Part shown: piece after piece, positions 30,601 to 36,239 of the stretch
How positions within the stretch are numbered: position 1 is the first letter of the stretch
Layout: the number at the start of each line of letters is the position of its first letter
Assembly: GCA_947493005.1 (NCBI GenBank)
Contig: CANLOY010000002.1
Location: 1 to 64,000 of the forward strand
Direction of reading: 5' to 3'
Source: an uncultured Roseivirga sp.
GTDB taxonomy: Bacteria > Bacteroidota > Bacteroidia > Cytophagales > Cyclobacteriaceae
DNA length: 64,000 nucleotides
Program-made: the position numbers and the translations under genes
The notes under the pieces: generated by a model
The model's input: the letters and a program-made list of their open reading frames with translations, nothing else
The model's database searches: none
Told to the model about the DNA's origin: nothing

Positions 30601-31028
30601 TATGGAGGAATTCCACTTACCGTAACTGTATAGTCAGCTCCACTTCCCGTGACATTTGAAATGACTGCACCGTTCAGTTCCGATGACCGCTCTATTAGGA
30701 AATCATTGATATCAACTCCAGTAACCTCTTCACTAAATGTGATTAGAAAATCTACCGAAGCAGCACTTCTATCTTGGCCATCAATTGGAACAATACTGAT
30801 TACTTCAGGATCGTTGGCCTTAGTCGTTTCGCCCTTATCCCCAAGGACTGCGGAAGAGACTGAAACAGGCAGAAAGCAAAGAAGAAATGTCAATGGTAAA
30901 AGGCTCAATACTGACCTGTTGCAAGACAAAACAAAGCCCTTTTGAAAGGCTTGAATAAATGCTTTTGTAAGTACTATCATAATTCTTTCTGAGTCGGTGT
31001 CTAAAGACAACGTGACATAACTAGACAT
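15666..31028 (-). CDS. Giant (5,120 aa) T9SS type A adhesin: four Ig+propeller blocks and 32 cadherin-like repeats
   Basis: The N-terminus has a hydrophobic export segment (LLPLTFLLCFLPVSVSSA). It sits far in, so Met17 (30980) is a likely real start. Four blocks of a 90-aa Ig-like domain followed by a beta-propeller lie at about residues 75-455, 459-835, 838-1205 and 1208-1580. The blades carry FDISTA, FNxDGTKMFVLG and NEY motifs. One more Ig-like domain is followed by cadherin-like repeats (PVFTS..V.F.ENGTG.AYTI.ATD..., GNDE.LF, V.ITDVDE) from about 1673 to 4930; I count 32, interrupted at about 2855-3040 by two Ig-like domains. A choice-of-anchor D-like domain (4933-5035) and a type A sorting domain (LSPNPTSKMLNVDF ... 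GVYLMYVTDGKRIVTKKVMIRK) end the protein. It is probably a Ca2+-dependent adhesin exported by the T9SS. The hybrid kinase gene lies 127 nt upstream on the same strand. Confidence 0.93.
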   Translation of the reverse strand: MSSYVTLSLDTDSERIMIVLTKAFIQAFQKGFVLSCNRSVLSLLPLTFLLCFLPVSVSSAVLGDKGETTKANDPEVISIVPIDGQDRSAASVDFLITFSEEVTGVDINDFLIERSSELNGAVISNVTGSGADYTVTVSGIPPYSDGILSVDIKGTGTAIRNLDGVSVSGFTKGEYHYVGKSFSLEAEFVGDNNAINNSAGFQFDGKFSPDGSKLFVLSSNKKIKVFNFDVPYSVETMKYAGVDKDFVIDTTGFVSLAFNENGTKLFLMQGIEPYADPTEKLRQYSLATGFDLSTEIPSERTVYVLDGSRHTHLSFSPDGLHMYVASRNTNTKAYEYRLKAPYDLSTIPFETVLGGVPRGELDGTGYVYLKRQASSTYTRYGNEPVGLAFTPDGKRMFGFEDELYYVFEYGMHVANDVRTRHFLNEKQFIQLGRSESVTFNSDGTKMLVVDGSVNEFRLNTAPRVLEIKLLNTPTATATSVEFKVKFSAKVTGVDLDDFMLEASEEVKEATISSISGSGKSYTITVNNIPPNRDGYMSLKLKASGTGIQDVEGSEVKIDNSPVKDYHYVGAAFDISEAVYAGSSESFSIADEEGYSRSLAFSHDGKAMFTMGTDSKKVTKYNLTVPYDISTAVKAGNDQIFSTINEEENPRSLTFNSSGKKMYIMGPKGKDVNEYALTRPYNLSTVSFNGKEERKVISGQESAPTSVVFSRDGLKMFVLGTGNDAVQAYDLSKAFDVSTATHSGSRAVGGREANPYSIAFNFDGTKMFIMGTEGDDVNEYTLATPYDVVNAVYAGDNQRFSVADQETLPRSLSFNSDGTKMYVLGNENNVIHEYNLDSSEPELISITVADNPAPDATTVDFIVTFDEIVTGLYNTDFELLASREVVGATVSGFKREGDVYTITVTNIPARADGTLGIRLIDNYARIRDVDGNSLIESSPSNEYHYVGAAFDISKAVYGGSQRTFTVTEKSQSKAKGLTFSSDGKKMFVHGSNTTYIHEYDLPVAFNASTAIYKRRFDADEVGNQTAINFNLDGTRMIVGGRGEKGVHQYNLTTGFDVSTASYEGTSDNLSSLNAHGAVFNRNGTELIVMDLVQAHQFKLTTPYDIRTAVFIRKTTPFITEENDVRSLAFNADGTKAYITGKSKTSVYEYVLTEAYDLRTIQFSGVNQGIDLTPLGIINPEEVSFSDDGTKMFVLDNDNSTIHEYYMDSSPLDVVSINLSGNPAKNASAVDFEVTFSEAVTGVDVNDFELEASSELIGAAISAVSGSGTSYLVSVSDIPAFADGILSIDLKSSGTGIVDVIDGAPTSGFTDGNYFYAGVAFDVSKAVFSKHFSVADVDEGPRSLAFNAKGTKMFVMGRVNDAIYSYKLTTPYDVSTANFTGVDFSVAAVTTSPSSLAFNENGKRMFVLGPNGIVNEFKLTKAFDISTATLRDDVTPFSVREIEGDPTSMAFSRDGRKLFVLGSGNDAVQAYDLTSPYEPSTAMHTGVRSVIGREINPYSLAFNADGTKMYVLGIQGKDITEYSLPTPYDIASAVYQNDEEFSVGSKESAPRSLEFSPDGTKMFVMGTVGDRINVYNLQSQSVAGTIASSAPETVKSPFTVVFTFASSVSGFVASDITVVNGEASNLLMQSPGVYSALITPENEGLVVVSLDAYKAFDENNHGNEATEKISRIYDSIEPVFTSSGAVNFIENGTGQVHHIKATDTNGVTLSLGSENDENLFNLDGGILSFKNSPDFENPRDGDANNQYTVKINARDAVNVASQLVTISVADLDETLPVFTSPISVSYAENIQETAYTIVATDEGTLSFSLGNANDESLFKLEGAEVTFMTSPDFENPKDGDANNAYVIEVLANDGLNTQSQLVVINVTNQDDTPPVFTSSTEVNFAENGIGTAYTVLATDANPLSYSLASTNDKNLFNINGNLISFKVSPDFENPSDFNSNNIYWIKIKASDGVNEAERTVKITVTNIDDTAPVFVSATSIDFDENATVSAYMIAATDTNPLTYSLGNSHDEVLFNLSQNVLNFKAVPDFEIPTDGDANNIYVVEVRATDGVNTVSQLVSISVRNLDDTPPVFTSLNAVSFEENKTTQAYRIEATDANTLSYSLGTGNDETLFKLEGRNVSFKTIPDFEQPVDADANNVYLISVNVSDGINEVSQLVAITVMNVDDTPPVFTSSTTASFLENSTGVAYTISATDNSPLTYKLGAADDGGLFDLNGTDITFKVAPDFENPQDKNQDNVYSIKVKVNDGINEIFEFVKISVTNYDDVEPEFKSPSKVSFKENSSGIAYTIVAKDENSITYSLGSENDEHFFDFNEGVVRFKTIPDYEVKKRYKIEVRANDGLHTAKKIVTINIINLDEDPPVFLSPTAVDYVEGYYDIAYHIFSKDASDVTYRLGTGHDESLFSVRGTWVFWGKVPDFEKPKDADADNTYVIEVIASDGINEEASQLVTITVTNRDETTPVITSSRSVSFAENGTGVVHTIVAHDKENVSDENPIFYSGGYDFDERLFNINLTTGEIRFKEVPDFENPLDQTGDNTYLLKVFANDKTNHSIQQIYITVTDVEDTPPVFSSSETATFSENGTGIAYTAVATAFGNVTYSLANSHDKSLFDIVESTGEITFKNSPDFENPLDKNADNIYILNVKASYGVIDKIQKVKVTVIDVDDTTPIISSPSAVSIVENGTGAAYTIVATDDNSLTYQLGTGNDEALFNISGEVITFKTAPDFEMPTDGDGNNTYVVETIAFDGMNRATKLVTITVTNIDDTVPVFTSPGSVSVSENSTSSAYTAIATDANALVYSLGSDLDEGLFSINSGVITFNSAPDFEAPKDADTNNIYKLKIIASDGLNTTSQFVDVSVSDLDEIAPATSITSAASSTVNGAFDVTITFSENVTGFDISDLDLTNGTASNFSGSGASYNATITPSANGTVVVNVLAEVAVDASGNKNTAASPFTVLVDSSVLSVSITSTAKNVTNSSFDVSIVFSSEVTDFVETDLVLGNATSTSFTGSGTSYSVTIIPAVDGIVAIDVPKDVATNDLGTKNLAAGQFKILNDATSPVFTSSNTENFVENGSGTAYTAVATDDNALTYSLGTGNDEGLFTISESNGAVLFKAIPDFESPIDLDQNNKYSIQIIADDGINTGTQTVVISVANIDDTAPVFTSSVTTSFTENGVTPAYTIAATDANSLTYSFGSDRDEALFDLNSDKVIFKAAPDFESPTDSDGNNTYIIEVKVTDGIHVVSQIVTISVVNADDTAPVITSSNTAEFMETETGTVYTVVATDVNAITYSLGDGNDSGLFNITNGEVSFKTSPDFETPTDADGNNIYVIEVKASDGLNVVTKMVSITVTDLDEVLPVFTSATVLDFVENGSETAYTIAATDANPLTYSLGTGNDEGSFNIFADKVIFKTTPDFEQKSSYVIEVQANDGFNVAKQLVSISITDIDELQPVFTSAFIVNSDENVTGTIYTTLATDKSAITYSLGTANDEVLFDLNDNLVSFKSSPDFEDPKDTDKNSTYIIELKATDVANNMTSQLVTIIINDVDEIAPVFTSSTASTFEENVTGVVYNAMATDQSTITYSLGTLNDEGLFELNNSQISFKASPDFEAPLDANKDNAYVLEVKATDISNNVTSQMITVTITDVDDSAPVFISPTTSTFIENETGIAYTAEVSDVNLVTYNLGTANDESFFNLNGGEVSFRTSPDFEVKNSYVIEVLANDGQNTSKQTVTIAITDVDEILPVINSATTVNYEENGIGTVYNIEATDANAISYGLGTANDEHLFDLNEGAVTFKSSPDFEVQDSYKIEVRATDGLNTAKQIVSISITNIDEVTPVFTSATAISFAENGMGTAYTITATDANAVTYSLGTGNDEALFNLVGGVVTFKTSPDLETKSSYTIEVNASDGLNTASQMVAITITDVDEILPAFTSATAVNFEENGTGTAYTIVATDANAITYSLGTGNDEALFNLVGGVVTFKTAPDLETKSSYTIEVNASDGLNTASQTVIITITDVDEILPVFTSTTTVNFEENGTGAAYTIVATDINAITYSLGTGNDEAFFNLVGGVVTFKAAPDLETKSIYTIQVNANDGLNTASQTVIITITDVDEILPVFISTTAVNFEENGTGTAYTAMATDANTISYSLGNSNDEAFFNLNGGVVTFKIAPDFESKSSYVIEVQANDGTNTVKQTVTINITDIDEILPVFSSGTTAGFTENGTGTVYTVSATGANNITYALGTGNDETLFNLNGASLTFKAAPDFETKSSYVIELEAKNGLNIAKQTVTITIIDVDEIAPVFTSATTVDFSENGTGTAYTITATDANSIVYALGSGNDESLFNLNDGIVTFKASPDYEVKSSYVIETQANDGLNTAKQIVTITITDSDETIPVFTSPTAVNFAENGIATAYTVTATDDNVLRYTLGKGNDEALFDIEGEEISFNTSPDFETKSSYTIEVKANDGFNIASQTVVITITDVDEILPVFTSATAVNFTENSTGTVYAIEATDANAITYSFGTDNDESFFDLNGAAVTFKSAPDFEVKDTYTIEVQANDGLNTAKQTVTITITDVDEFAPVFTSATTVEFDENSTGAVYTIAATDANTITYSLGTDNDESLFDLNRAVVTFKSAPDFEAKSSYTIEVKANDGLNEASQTVTITITDVDEIAPVFTSSTTVSFMENSTETVYTISATDANPLTYSLGTGNDESSFNLNGEVVTFKSSPDFETKNSYVIEVQANDGLNMSKQTVTIAITDVDEILPVFTSSTAVDFVENSTETVYTISATDANPLTYSLGTGNDESFFNLNGGVVTFKSSPDFEAPTDADNNNDYVIEVSAFDGTNTVTQHVTITVTNQDDTAPVFTTMSAFNFEENSEGVVFSVVATDENSITYSIGQSNDESHFSINTNSGEVRFKSAPDFENPVDSNRDNAYVLEVNANDGVNTTNMSVVITVTNVAEPVLRLEADLNIPTTALGLTSIFDVLIHNDGDADLIISEITYPNGFYGANSNITIRPSESHTLEVTFAPIAQQTYSGEVVIVSNGGVASLQLTAEGEVITSTDNESIEASGITLSPNPTSKMLNVDFSKSGSKKLDIELMNLSGFSMFRKTGFRNKSISIDVSNYPQGVYLMYVTDGKRIVTKKVMIRK
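16245..26015 (-). repeat. Coding array of 32 cadherin-like repeats
   Basis: The units are 87-100 codons long. Longer ones carry an extra D-x-D-x-N-N-x-Y loop (for example PTDADGNNIYVIEV) and shorter ones E-x-K-S-S-Y instead. The shorter type dominates the C-terminal half, and neighbours there are the most alike (for example the units near 18.7-19.5 kb), which suggests recent local duplication. The array is broken near 21.9-22.5 kb by two Ig-like domains. Confidence 0.85.
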
Positions 31029-31060
31029 CTAAAAATCGAAAGAACTTCTGCTCATCCTTT

Positions 31061-31076
31061 CACCCAGGGCTGGGTG
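31061..31076. promoter_or_regulatory. Inverted repeat upstream of the giant adhesin (candidate LuxR-type operator A)
   Basis: CACCCA-GGGC-TGGGTG is a perfect 6-bp inverted repeat with a 4-nt spacer. It is followed by ATTTCT, and a further CACCCA half-site begins 30 nt away at 31091. It lies in the 127-nt gap between the LuxR-output kinase and the adhesin, 32 nt from the ATG at 31028 and 80 nt from the likelier ATG at 30980. The eleven bases GGGTGATTTCT are identical at site B (47501-47519). Binding is inferred. An RNA hairpin is the alternative. Confidence 0.45.
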
Positions 31077-31155
31077 ATTTCTCCTAAAAGCACCCATAGA
31101 CACTCTCAGAGAGGATTTTCTCTAAAACAAAAAGTAGGAAAACTGGAATGAAAAC

Positions 31156-34100
31156 TTACTCTGCCAGCTCAATCAGGCGTTCGGTCACCTCTGTACGGCT
31201 ACTGATATCTAGTTTGGAGTATATGTTTTTGAGGTGTGTTTTGACTGTATTCCGAGAGACATGCAATTGCTCTGCGATCTCCGGATTAGAGTAGCGTTTG
31301 GTAATAAGTCTGATCACGTCTATCTCTCTTTCAGACAAATCATAAGCCTTTATTAGCGCTTCAGTATTTGCAGTGAAACCACCAGATGCATCGGTCTCAA
31401 GCCCCTTCAGTTCCCTCAATATCTTGATACGGTTTTCAAGAATGTTTTTGATCCGCGCTAAAAACTCAGAAGCATTGAATGGCTTGGTCAGGTAATCGTC
31501 AATGCCCATGGTAAGGGCGAAAAGTTTGTCTTCCTGCTCAGCTCTGGCAGTCAGCATAATCAATGATATTTCATGCAAAGACTCATCTGTTTTGATGGCT
31601 TCCAGCAACTCAAAGCCGTCCATTATCGGCATCATTACATCAGATACTACTATGTCTACTCTCTCAGACTTCAAAATCTCCAGGGCCATTTTGCCGTTTT
31701 CAGCCTGCATGATTTCAAAATAAGGCTGCAGTGTCTGGGATATGAAGTTCCTCATCTCAGGGTGATCTTCGGTGACCAGTAATACAGGTTTGCCTACTTC
31801 AAACTTATGCGCATAATGTTTTACAGTTTCTTTCAATGCTTGATCCACATCTTCAATAGCAGCATTAAAGCTTATAGAAACTACTTCTGATGTCACTTCT
31901 TTATAAGGAAATTCAAAAGTAAACCTACTTCCAATACCCAGTTCACTTTCAACGGCAAGCGTACCCTCAAACAAGTGAGCTAGCTCTTTGGCCAAAGCCA
32001 AGCCAATACCTGTACCACCAGCAGCCTTCTTTTCTGGCTGTTCCGACTGATAAAACCGATCAAAAACATGTGGTAGGTCTGAAGGATGAATACCCTCTCC
32101 CGTATCCGAAACGGACAATTGTATGCGTTCAGCATCACCTGGCTTAAATCTTACCTCACAGGCTATAGCACCTCCTTCAGGTGTAAACTTCAGTGCGTTT
32201 GATAAAAGGTTGTTGATGATTTTGCTTGCATGATTAGCATCCAATTGAATAGTGAAACCGGGCTTCGGCTCGAAGTCCAATTTAAAGGCGATGGATTTGT
32301 TTTTAAACCCCTGCAAATAAGGTCTCATTGTGTCTTCTAAAAACTCAGAAAGCCTAATAGGGTTTTCGATTAACTGGAGCTTGCCCGCCTCCAGTTTAGT
32401 GAGGTCCAATATCTCTTCGACTAAAGTGAGTAGACTATCCCCATTTCTTCTGGCCACCCCTAGTATTTCAAGCGCCTCCTCATCTCCTATCCTACCGCTT
32501 TCTATCAAAGATTCTAGTGGAGCATTGATCAAAGTTAGAGGGGTTCTCAGCTCATGTGAAATATTTGCAAAGAATCGGGACTTCACTTTGTCCAACTCTT
32601 GCAACCGGTCTGCCTGCTCTTTAATGAGCACATTGGCGGATTCGACTTCAGCCATGCGATTAGCGATCTCTTTTGTTCTTTCCTGTACGGTGCGTTCCAG
32701 TTCTTTCTTTTCCCTTTCCAGACGTTGCGTATTGAATTTGACGATTCGCCAAACCAGCACCACTAAAATTAATCCGTAAAGGGTATATGCCCAAATGGTA
32801 AAATACCATGGAGCTTGAATCGAAAAAATCAGCTCTCGAACGGGGCTTTCTTCTCCATACCGGTTTCTTGCTTTAACCTTAAATTTGTAATGACCATGTG
32901 GCAAACGATCGAACTGTTTATGATCACTTGAACTCCATTCTGACCAAAATTCTTCTGCTCCTTCTAATAATGTTTGAAATTGAACCTGATCTGATTGGTT
33001 AGTGGAATTCGTAGAGAACTGAAAGACGAGGCTAGATTCATTCATGCCTAGTTTAATTGAGCCTGATGTTTCTGGAGCTACTTTAACCAGTGGCTCTTCG
33101 GGGTCTTCACTGACTACTTTCCATAAGCTTGATTCTTGAAGTATCAGGGCTTTTGCATCTAAAGTGTATTCAAGAATTTTATCTTTTCCATTGCCTAACA
33201 CAAACATTTTAGTGCCATCATTATTGAAAGTGATAGAACGAGGATCTCCATCTTGATCTGCGATAGAAAACCGCTCAACATCTCCACTATACCTAGCAGT
33301 AGAAATATCAAAAGCAATCTCTAAAGCATATTCATTGATGTCGTTCCCTTCATTGCCCAACACAAACATTCTAGTTCCATCCAAATTGAACTTCAGTGAG
33401 ACTGCCGACCTGTCCTGAATATCAACGGAGAGTTTCTCGGCATCACCAGCATAGGAGGCTGTTGAAACATCAAAGGGCTTAGAGAGATGATACTCATATA
33501 CACTGGCACTTCTCATCTCCGTGACAAAAAGCTTAGTACCATCATTATTAAATGATATTGAATATGGAAAATTACCTTGTGGTTTAGTGTCAAATGATTC
33601 GTGATCACCTAAATAAATTGCTGTCGAAACTTTAAAAGGAGATGACAATTGATATTCAAGAACTCTATCCCTTTGAGAGCCTATCACAAACATTTTACCC
33701 CCGTTTAGATTAAAGAATATAGATCTCGGGTTGATTTCTTGAGGAAACACATGAAAGCTATTTTCATCACCTGTATAACTGGCAGTAGAAATATCGAAGG
33801 CTTCCTCTAGGTGGTACTCAAAGATTCTCTTTTCTCGAAACCCCATAACAAACATCTTCCTTCCACCGGGAGTAAACTCTAATGAAAACGCATGACCTTC
33901 TTGTTGGATATAGGAGAATGCTTCCGAATCTCCTGAATAGACAGCTCTAGAAACATCAAAAGCAGCTCCTACATAATGATAGAGCCCATCAGTAAAGCCT
34001 TTGGGTGATTCTCCCTGAGAATTAATGATATCAGTCCCATTGTCCTTTAAGTCGATACTTAGAACGCCATCAGCATACTTAGGAATACCACTGACAAGCA

Positions 34101-34353
34101 CGATGTACTCTGCCCCTGAACCGCTAACAGAATTGATTCTAACACCCTTCAATTGATCTGAAACATCAAGTAAGAAGTCATTTATATCTACCCCCTTTAC
34201 AGCTTCATTAAAACTAACCAGAAAAGTTACAGAGTCAGCTATACTCAAAGGATTGCCTAAAACACTTATGCTCGTAACATAAGGTTTGTCCTGCTCTGCA
34301 TAGCAGAATGAAGAGAGCAATAAAAGCACTAAAAGAAAAGTGGGCCTTACCAT
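31156..34353 (-). CDS. Hybrid sensor histidine kinase / response regulator with LuxR-type output and adhesin-like sensor
   Basis: Domains in order: signal peptide (1-19); Ig-like domain (about 28-128); beta-propeller (about 130-405) with FDISTA and NxDGTKMFVLG blades; Y_Y_Y-like domain (425-510); one transmembrane helix (about 516-538); coiled coil; HisKA with FFANISHELRTPL (H near 597); HATPase_c (about 704-817) with NNLLSNALKF and GGTGIGLALAKEL; receiver (about 854-974) with phospho-acceptor in VVSDVMMPIMDG and Lys in YLTKPF; LuxR/GerE HTH (about 1004-1064) with RNTVKTHLKNIY. HTCS proteins normally end in an AraC domain, so the LuxR output is unusual. The Ig+propeller sensor is homologous to the four blocks of the giant protein encoded next. 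TACGTTTG at 34361-34368 (minus strand) fits the TAnnTTTG promoter element but would leave almost no leader. Confidence 0.95.
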   Translation of the reverse strand: MVRPTFLLVLLLLSSFCYAEQDKPYVTSISVLGNPLSIADSVTFLVSFNEAVKGVDINDFLLDVSDQLKGVRINSVSGSGAEYIVLVSGIPKYADGVLSIDLKDNGTDIINSQGESPKGFTDGLYHYVGAAFDVSRAVYSGDSEAFSYIQQEGHAFSLEFTPGGRKMFVMGFREKRIFEYHLEEAFDISTASYTGDENSFHVFPQEINPRSIFFNLNGGKMFVIGSQRDRVLEYQLSSPFKVSTAIYLGDHESFDTKPQGNFPYSISFNNDGTKLFVTEMRSASVYEYHLSKPFDVSTASYAGDAEKLSVDIQDRSAVSLKFNLDGTRMFVLGNEGNDINEYALEIAFDISTARYSGDVERFSIADQDGDPRSITFNNDGTKMFVLGNGKDKILEYTLDAKALILQESSLWKVVSEDPEEPLVKVAPETSGSIKLGMNESSLVFQFSTNSTNQSDQVQFQTLLEGAEEFWSEWSSSDHKQFDRLPHGHYKFKVKARNRYGEESPVRELIFSIQAPWYFTIWAYTLYGLILVVLVWRIVKFNTQRLEREKKELERTVQERTKEIANRMAEVESANVLIKEQADRLQELDKVKSRFFANISHELRTPLTLINAPLESLIESGRIGDEEALEILGVARRNGDSLLTLVEEILDLTKLEAGKLQLIENPIRLSEFLEDTMRPYLQGFKNKSIAFKLDFEPKPGFTIQLDANHASKIINNLLSNALKFTPEGGAIACEVRFKPGDAERIQLSVSDTGEGIHPSDLPHVFDRFYQSEQPEKKAAGGTGIGLALAKELAHLFEGTLAVESELGIGSRFTFEFPYKEVTSEVVSISFNAAIEDVDQALKETVKHYAHKFEVGKPVLLVTEDHPEMRNFISQTLQPYFEIMQAENGKMALEILKSERVDIVVSDVMMPIMDGFELLEAIKTDESLHEISLIMLTARAEQEDKLFALTMGIDDYLTKPFNASEFLARIKNILENRIKILRELKGLETDASGGFTANTEALIKAYDLSEREIDVIRLITKRYSNPEIAEQLHVSRNTVKTHLKNIYSKLDISSRTEVTERLIELAE

Positions 34354-34443
34354 AATGACTCAAACGTATTCATCTGGCTTCTGAGATTTCAGATTAAAAA
34401 GCCACATAGCAATATACTAAGCAGATTTCAATCTGAATAATAC

Positions 34444-34473
34444 AAAAAAGGCCAACTGTCCTCAGTTGACCTT
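34444..34473 (-). terminator. Rho-independent terminator after the M14 carboxypeptidase
   Basis: On the minus strand an 11-bp stem AAGGTCAACTG / CAGTTGGCCTT (one G-T wobble) with a 4-nt loop is followed by a T-run. It lies 24 nt after the carboxypeptidase stop and separates it from the kinase gene. Confidence 0.85.
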
Positions 34474-34496
34474 CAAATAAATTATGAGATATAGTT

Positions 34497-36236
34497 TTAT
34501 TTACTCACTACCCCACCTTTTGCACTGTCCACAGTGATGGTGTATTTGCCTTTACCTCTAACAATCCATCGTACTTTTATAAAAGAGTTTCCAGGAATAT
34601 TGTTTAATCTCAGCTTTGCTGGTTCAACTTTTTGCTCACGAGTGAAGTTGCGATCTTCATTGTCTACAACCATTCCAGCCTGTACATCAACACCTGAAAT
34701 AGAGATAAAATCTGGTCTTTCAATCTTGTACTTTAAGTCCTGAGAAGAGTGTGTTGGCATCAATCTATCATTCTTGATTGTAGCGGTGATCTCCTTCAAT
34801 CCTCCTCCCAAATCTTTCTCCTTCACTTCCGAAATACTAAGATTAGGCATATGGTAAGCATGATACAATGTAAAAGCCATATTTCTATGACACTCTTCTT
34901 CCAGCATAAAACCAGGAGTCGCTCTACCAAAGTTCTTCTTGAATCCTCCTACCTCAATTTCACCATAAGTAGGGTGATTAAAGGTTTTCCAAGGCTCAAA
35001 AGCATCGCCCATTAGCATGTCTTTATCTACCTTATAAGAAAGGTCTTGCCCTCCCTCATTGTTTTTGTAGTATGCAAAACGAGTAAAAATCTCATTAGTA
35101 AAAGTGTAAATACCTCTTCCACCATAGAACCAATCCAGCTCACCACCAAATACAGAGTAAAGGTCTTTGTAAACCACCAAATACCTGTATCCTGGCATTA
35201 GCTCCTCTCCTTTTCTACCGATAGCATCGTAAATTCTTACATCTGCTCTGTTATAAGTCGAAAGATCTTCCTGAGCACCTGGCCCTCTAAGAATCATCCC
35301 TCCTGAGTTGTGGTAACTCTGCCCTCCGGCTATGTTAGGATGTGCTAGTACAAAGTCTGCTACATTTCTGTTTTCCGGAACACTGAATGGATATTTGTAA
35401 GCTCCTCCCTGAATATAATCAGGTTGCCACTTCCATCCCCAGTCACGGTTAGGGTCATAGTAACCATGTGGGTCTTCATTCACCCTACCATCACCATCAT
35501 TGTCTATACCTTCCTGGCCTAAGAACTCATATCGTTGAACCCCGTCTGCTATTACATCATCTACCCCTATACCTATCATCTTTCTAGGGTCTTTAGGGTC
35601 AACTATAAATGTACCATTTGGACTTTTTCTTCTCATTTGAGTAATTGAGCCGTTTCCATCAATATCATCTGGAAGGTCTTCATCAAACAATCCATCCCGG
35701 TCATCGTCAAGTGCTATCATACCAGCTCTTGGAGAGCTTCCAGTATTCGGCTCCTGCATATAGTTGTTTCTGGCATCTGGATTTATAGTTGGAACAATGT
35801 AGAAAATTCTGTCATCCAGCATCTCTGTGATGAAATCAATATCTCCATAGTTCTCTGTTAAATACCATGCTGTATAGATAGAAATCTCACCTCCTTGAAT
35901 TTCATTAGAGTGGATATTCCCATCAATGTAAAAGCCAGGCTTTCTATGTGGGTCTCCTTTTTCAAAATTGGTAATTTGAAGCATCCACATATCTCTTCCT
36001 TCGTAAGACTTTCCAATAGAAACTCTACGCACCAAGTTTGGATATGCATCAGCTATTTTCTTACCAATGGCTGCAAGGCCTTCGGCAGTGTAGTATCTGT
36101 TAAATGAAACCTGAACTTTGGGATTATGAGGTGAACCAACGGCTCTGAAAACTTCATTGGCACTTTGGGCAAAAGCCGTAGCAGTAAACCCAAGTAAGCA
36201 GATCGAAAAAACGAATTTATTTATATACTTCTTCAT
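34497..36236 (-). CDS. Exported M14-family zinc carboxypeptidase
   Basis: A signal peptide ends at TATAFAQ. The M14 active site is intact: zinc ligands His109 and Glu112 in GNIHSNE, the Asn-Arg substrate site in INPDARNN, a third His in GGQSYHNSGG and a catalytic-type Glu in YTFTNEIFT. An insertion with two Asp-rich loops (DDDRDGLFDED, DDIDGNGSI) and a later DNDGDGRVNED look like Ca2+-binding EF-hand-type loops, common in Bacteroidota M14 enzymes. A C-terminal beta domain of about 120 aa follows. It should cut C-terminal residues from peptides in the periplasm or outside the cell. It starts 3 nt after the stop of a degenerate paralogue, so the two are co-transcribed and may be partners. Confidence 0.93.
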   Translation of the reverse strand: MKKYINKFVFSICLLGFTATAFAQSANEVFRAVGSPHNPKVQVSFNRYYTAEGLAAIGKKIADAYPNLVRRVSIGKSYEGRDMWMLQITNFEKGDPHRKPGFYIDGNIHSNEIQGGEISIYTAWYLTENYGDIDFITEMLDDRIFYIVPTINPDARNNYMQEPNTGSSPRAGMIALDDDRDGLFDEDLPDDIDGNGSITQMRRKSPNGTFIVDPKDPRKMIGIGVDDVIADGVQRYEFLGQEGIDNDGDGRVNEDPHGYYDPNRDWGWKWQPDYIQGGAYKYPFSVPENRNVADFVLAHPNIAGGQSYHNSGGMILRGPGAQEDLSTYNRADVRIYDAIGRKGEELMPGYRYLVVYKDLYSVFGGELDWFYGGRGIYTFTNEIFTRFAYYKNNEGGQDLSYKVDKDMLMGDAFEPWKTFNHPTYGEIEVGGFKKNFGRATPGFMLEEECHRNMAFTLYHAYHMPNLSISEVKEKDLGGGLKEITATIKNDRLMPTHSSQDLKYKIERPDFISISGVDVQAGMVVDNEDRNFTREQKVEPAKLRLNNIPGNSFIKVRWIVRGKGKYTITVDSAKGGVVSK

Positions 36237-36239
36237 GGC

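Noticed and set aside
15666-31028. Type I (RTX-like) secretion of the cadherin adhesin
   Set aside because: The C-terminus is a T9SS type A sorting domain; there are no nonapeptide RTX repeats and no ABC exporter genes nearby.
31103-31113. CTCTC-A-GAGAG palindrome between kinase and giant adhesin as a terminator
   Set aside because: It has only a 5-bp stem with a one-base centre and no U-tract on the minus strand, so it is not convincing.
34381-34435. CAGATT/AATCTG inverted repeat (34422-34435) and a second CAGATT upstream of the hybrid kinase as an operator
   Set aside because: The half-sites are A+T rich and short, no counterpart is seen at the other regulator genes, and it bears no likeness to the ACCC/GGGT sites. 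It remains possible but unsupported.
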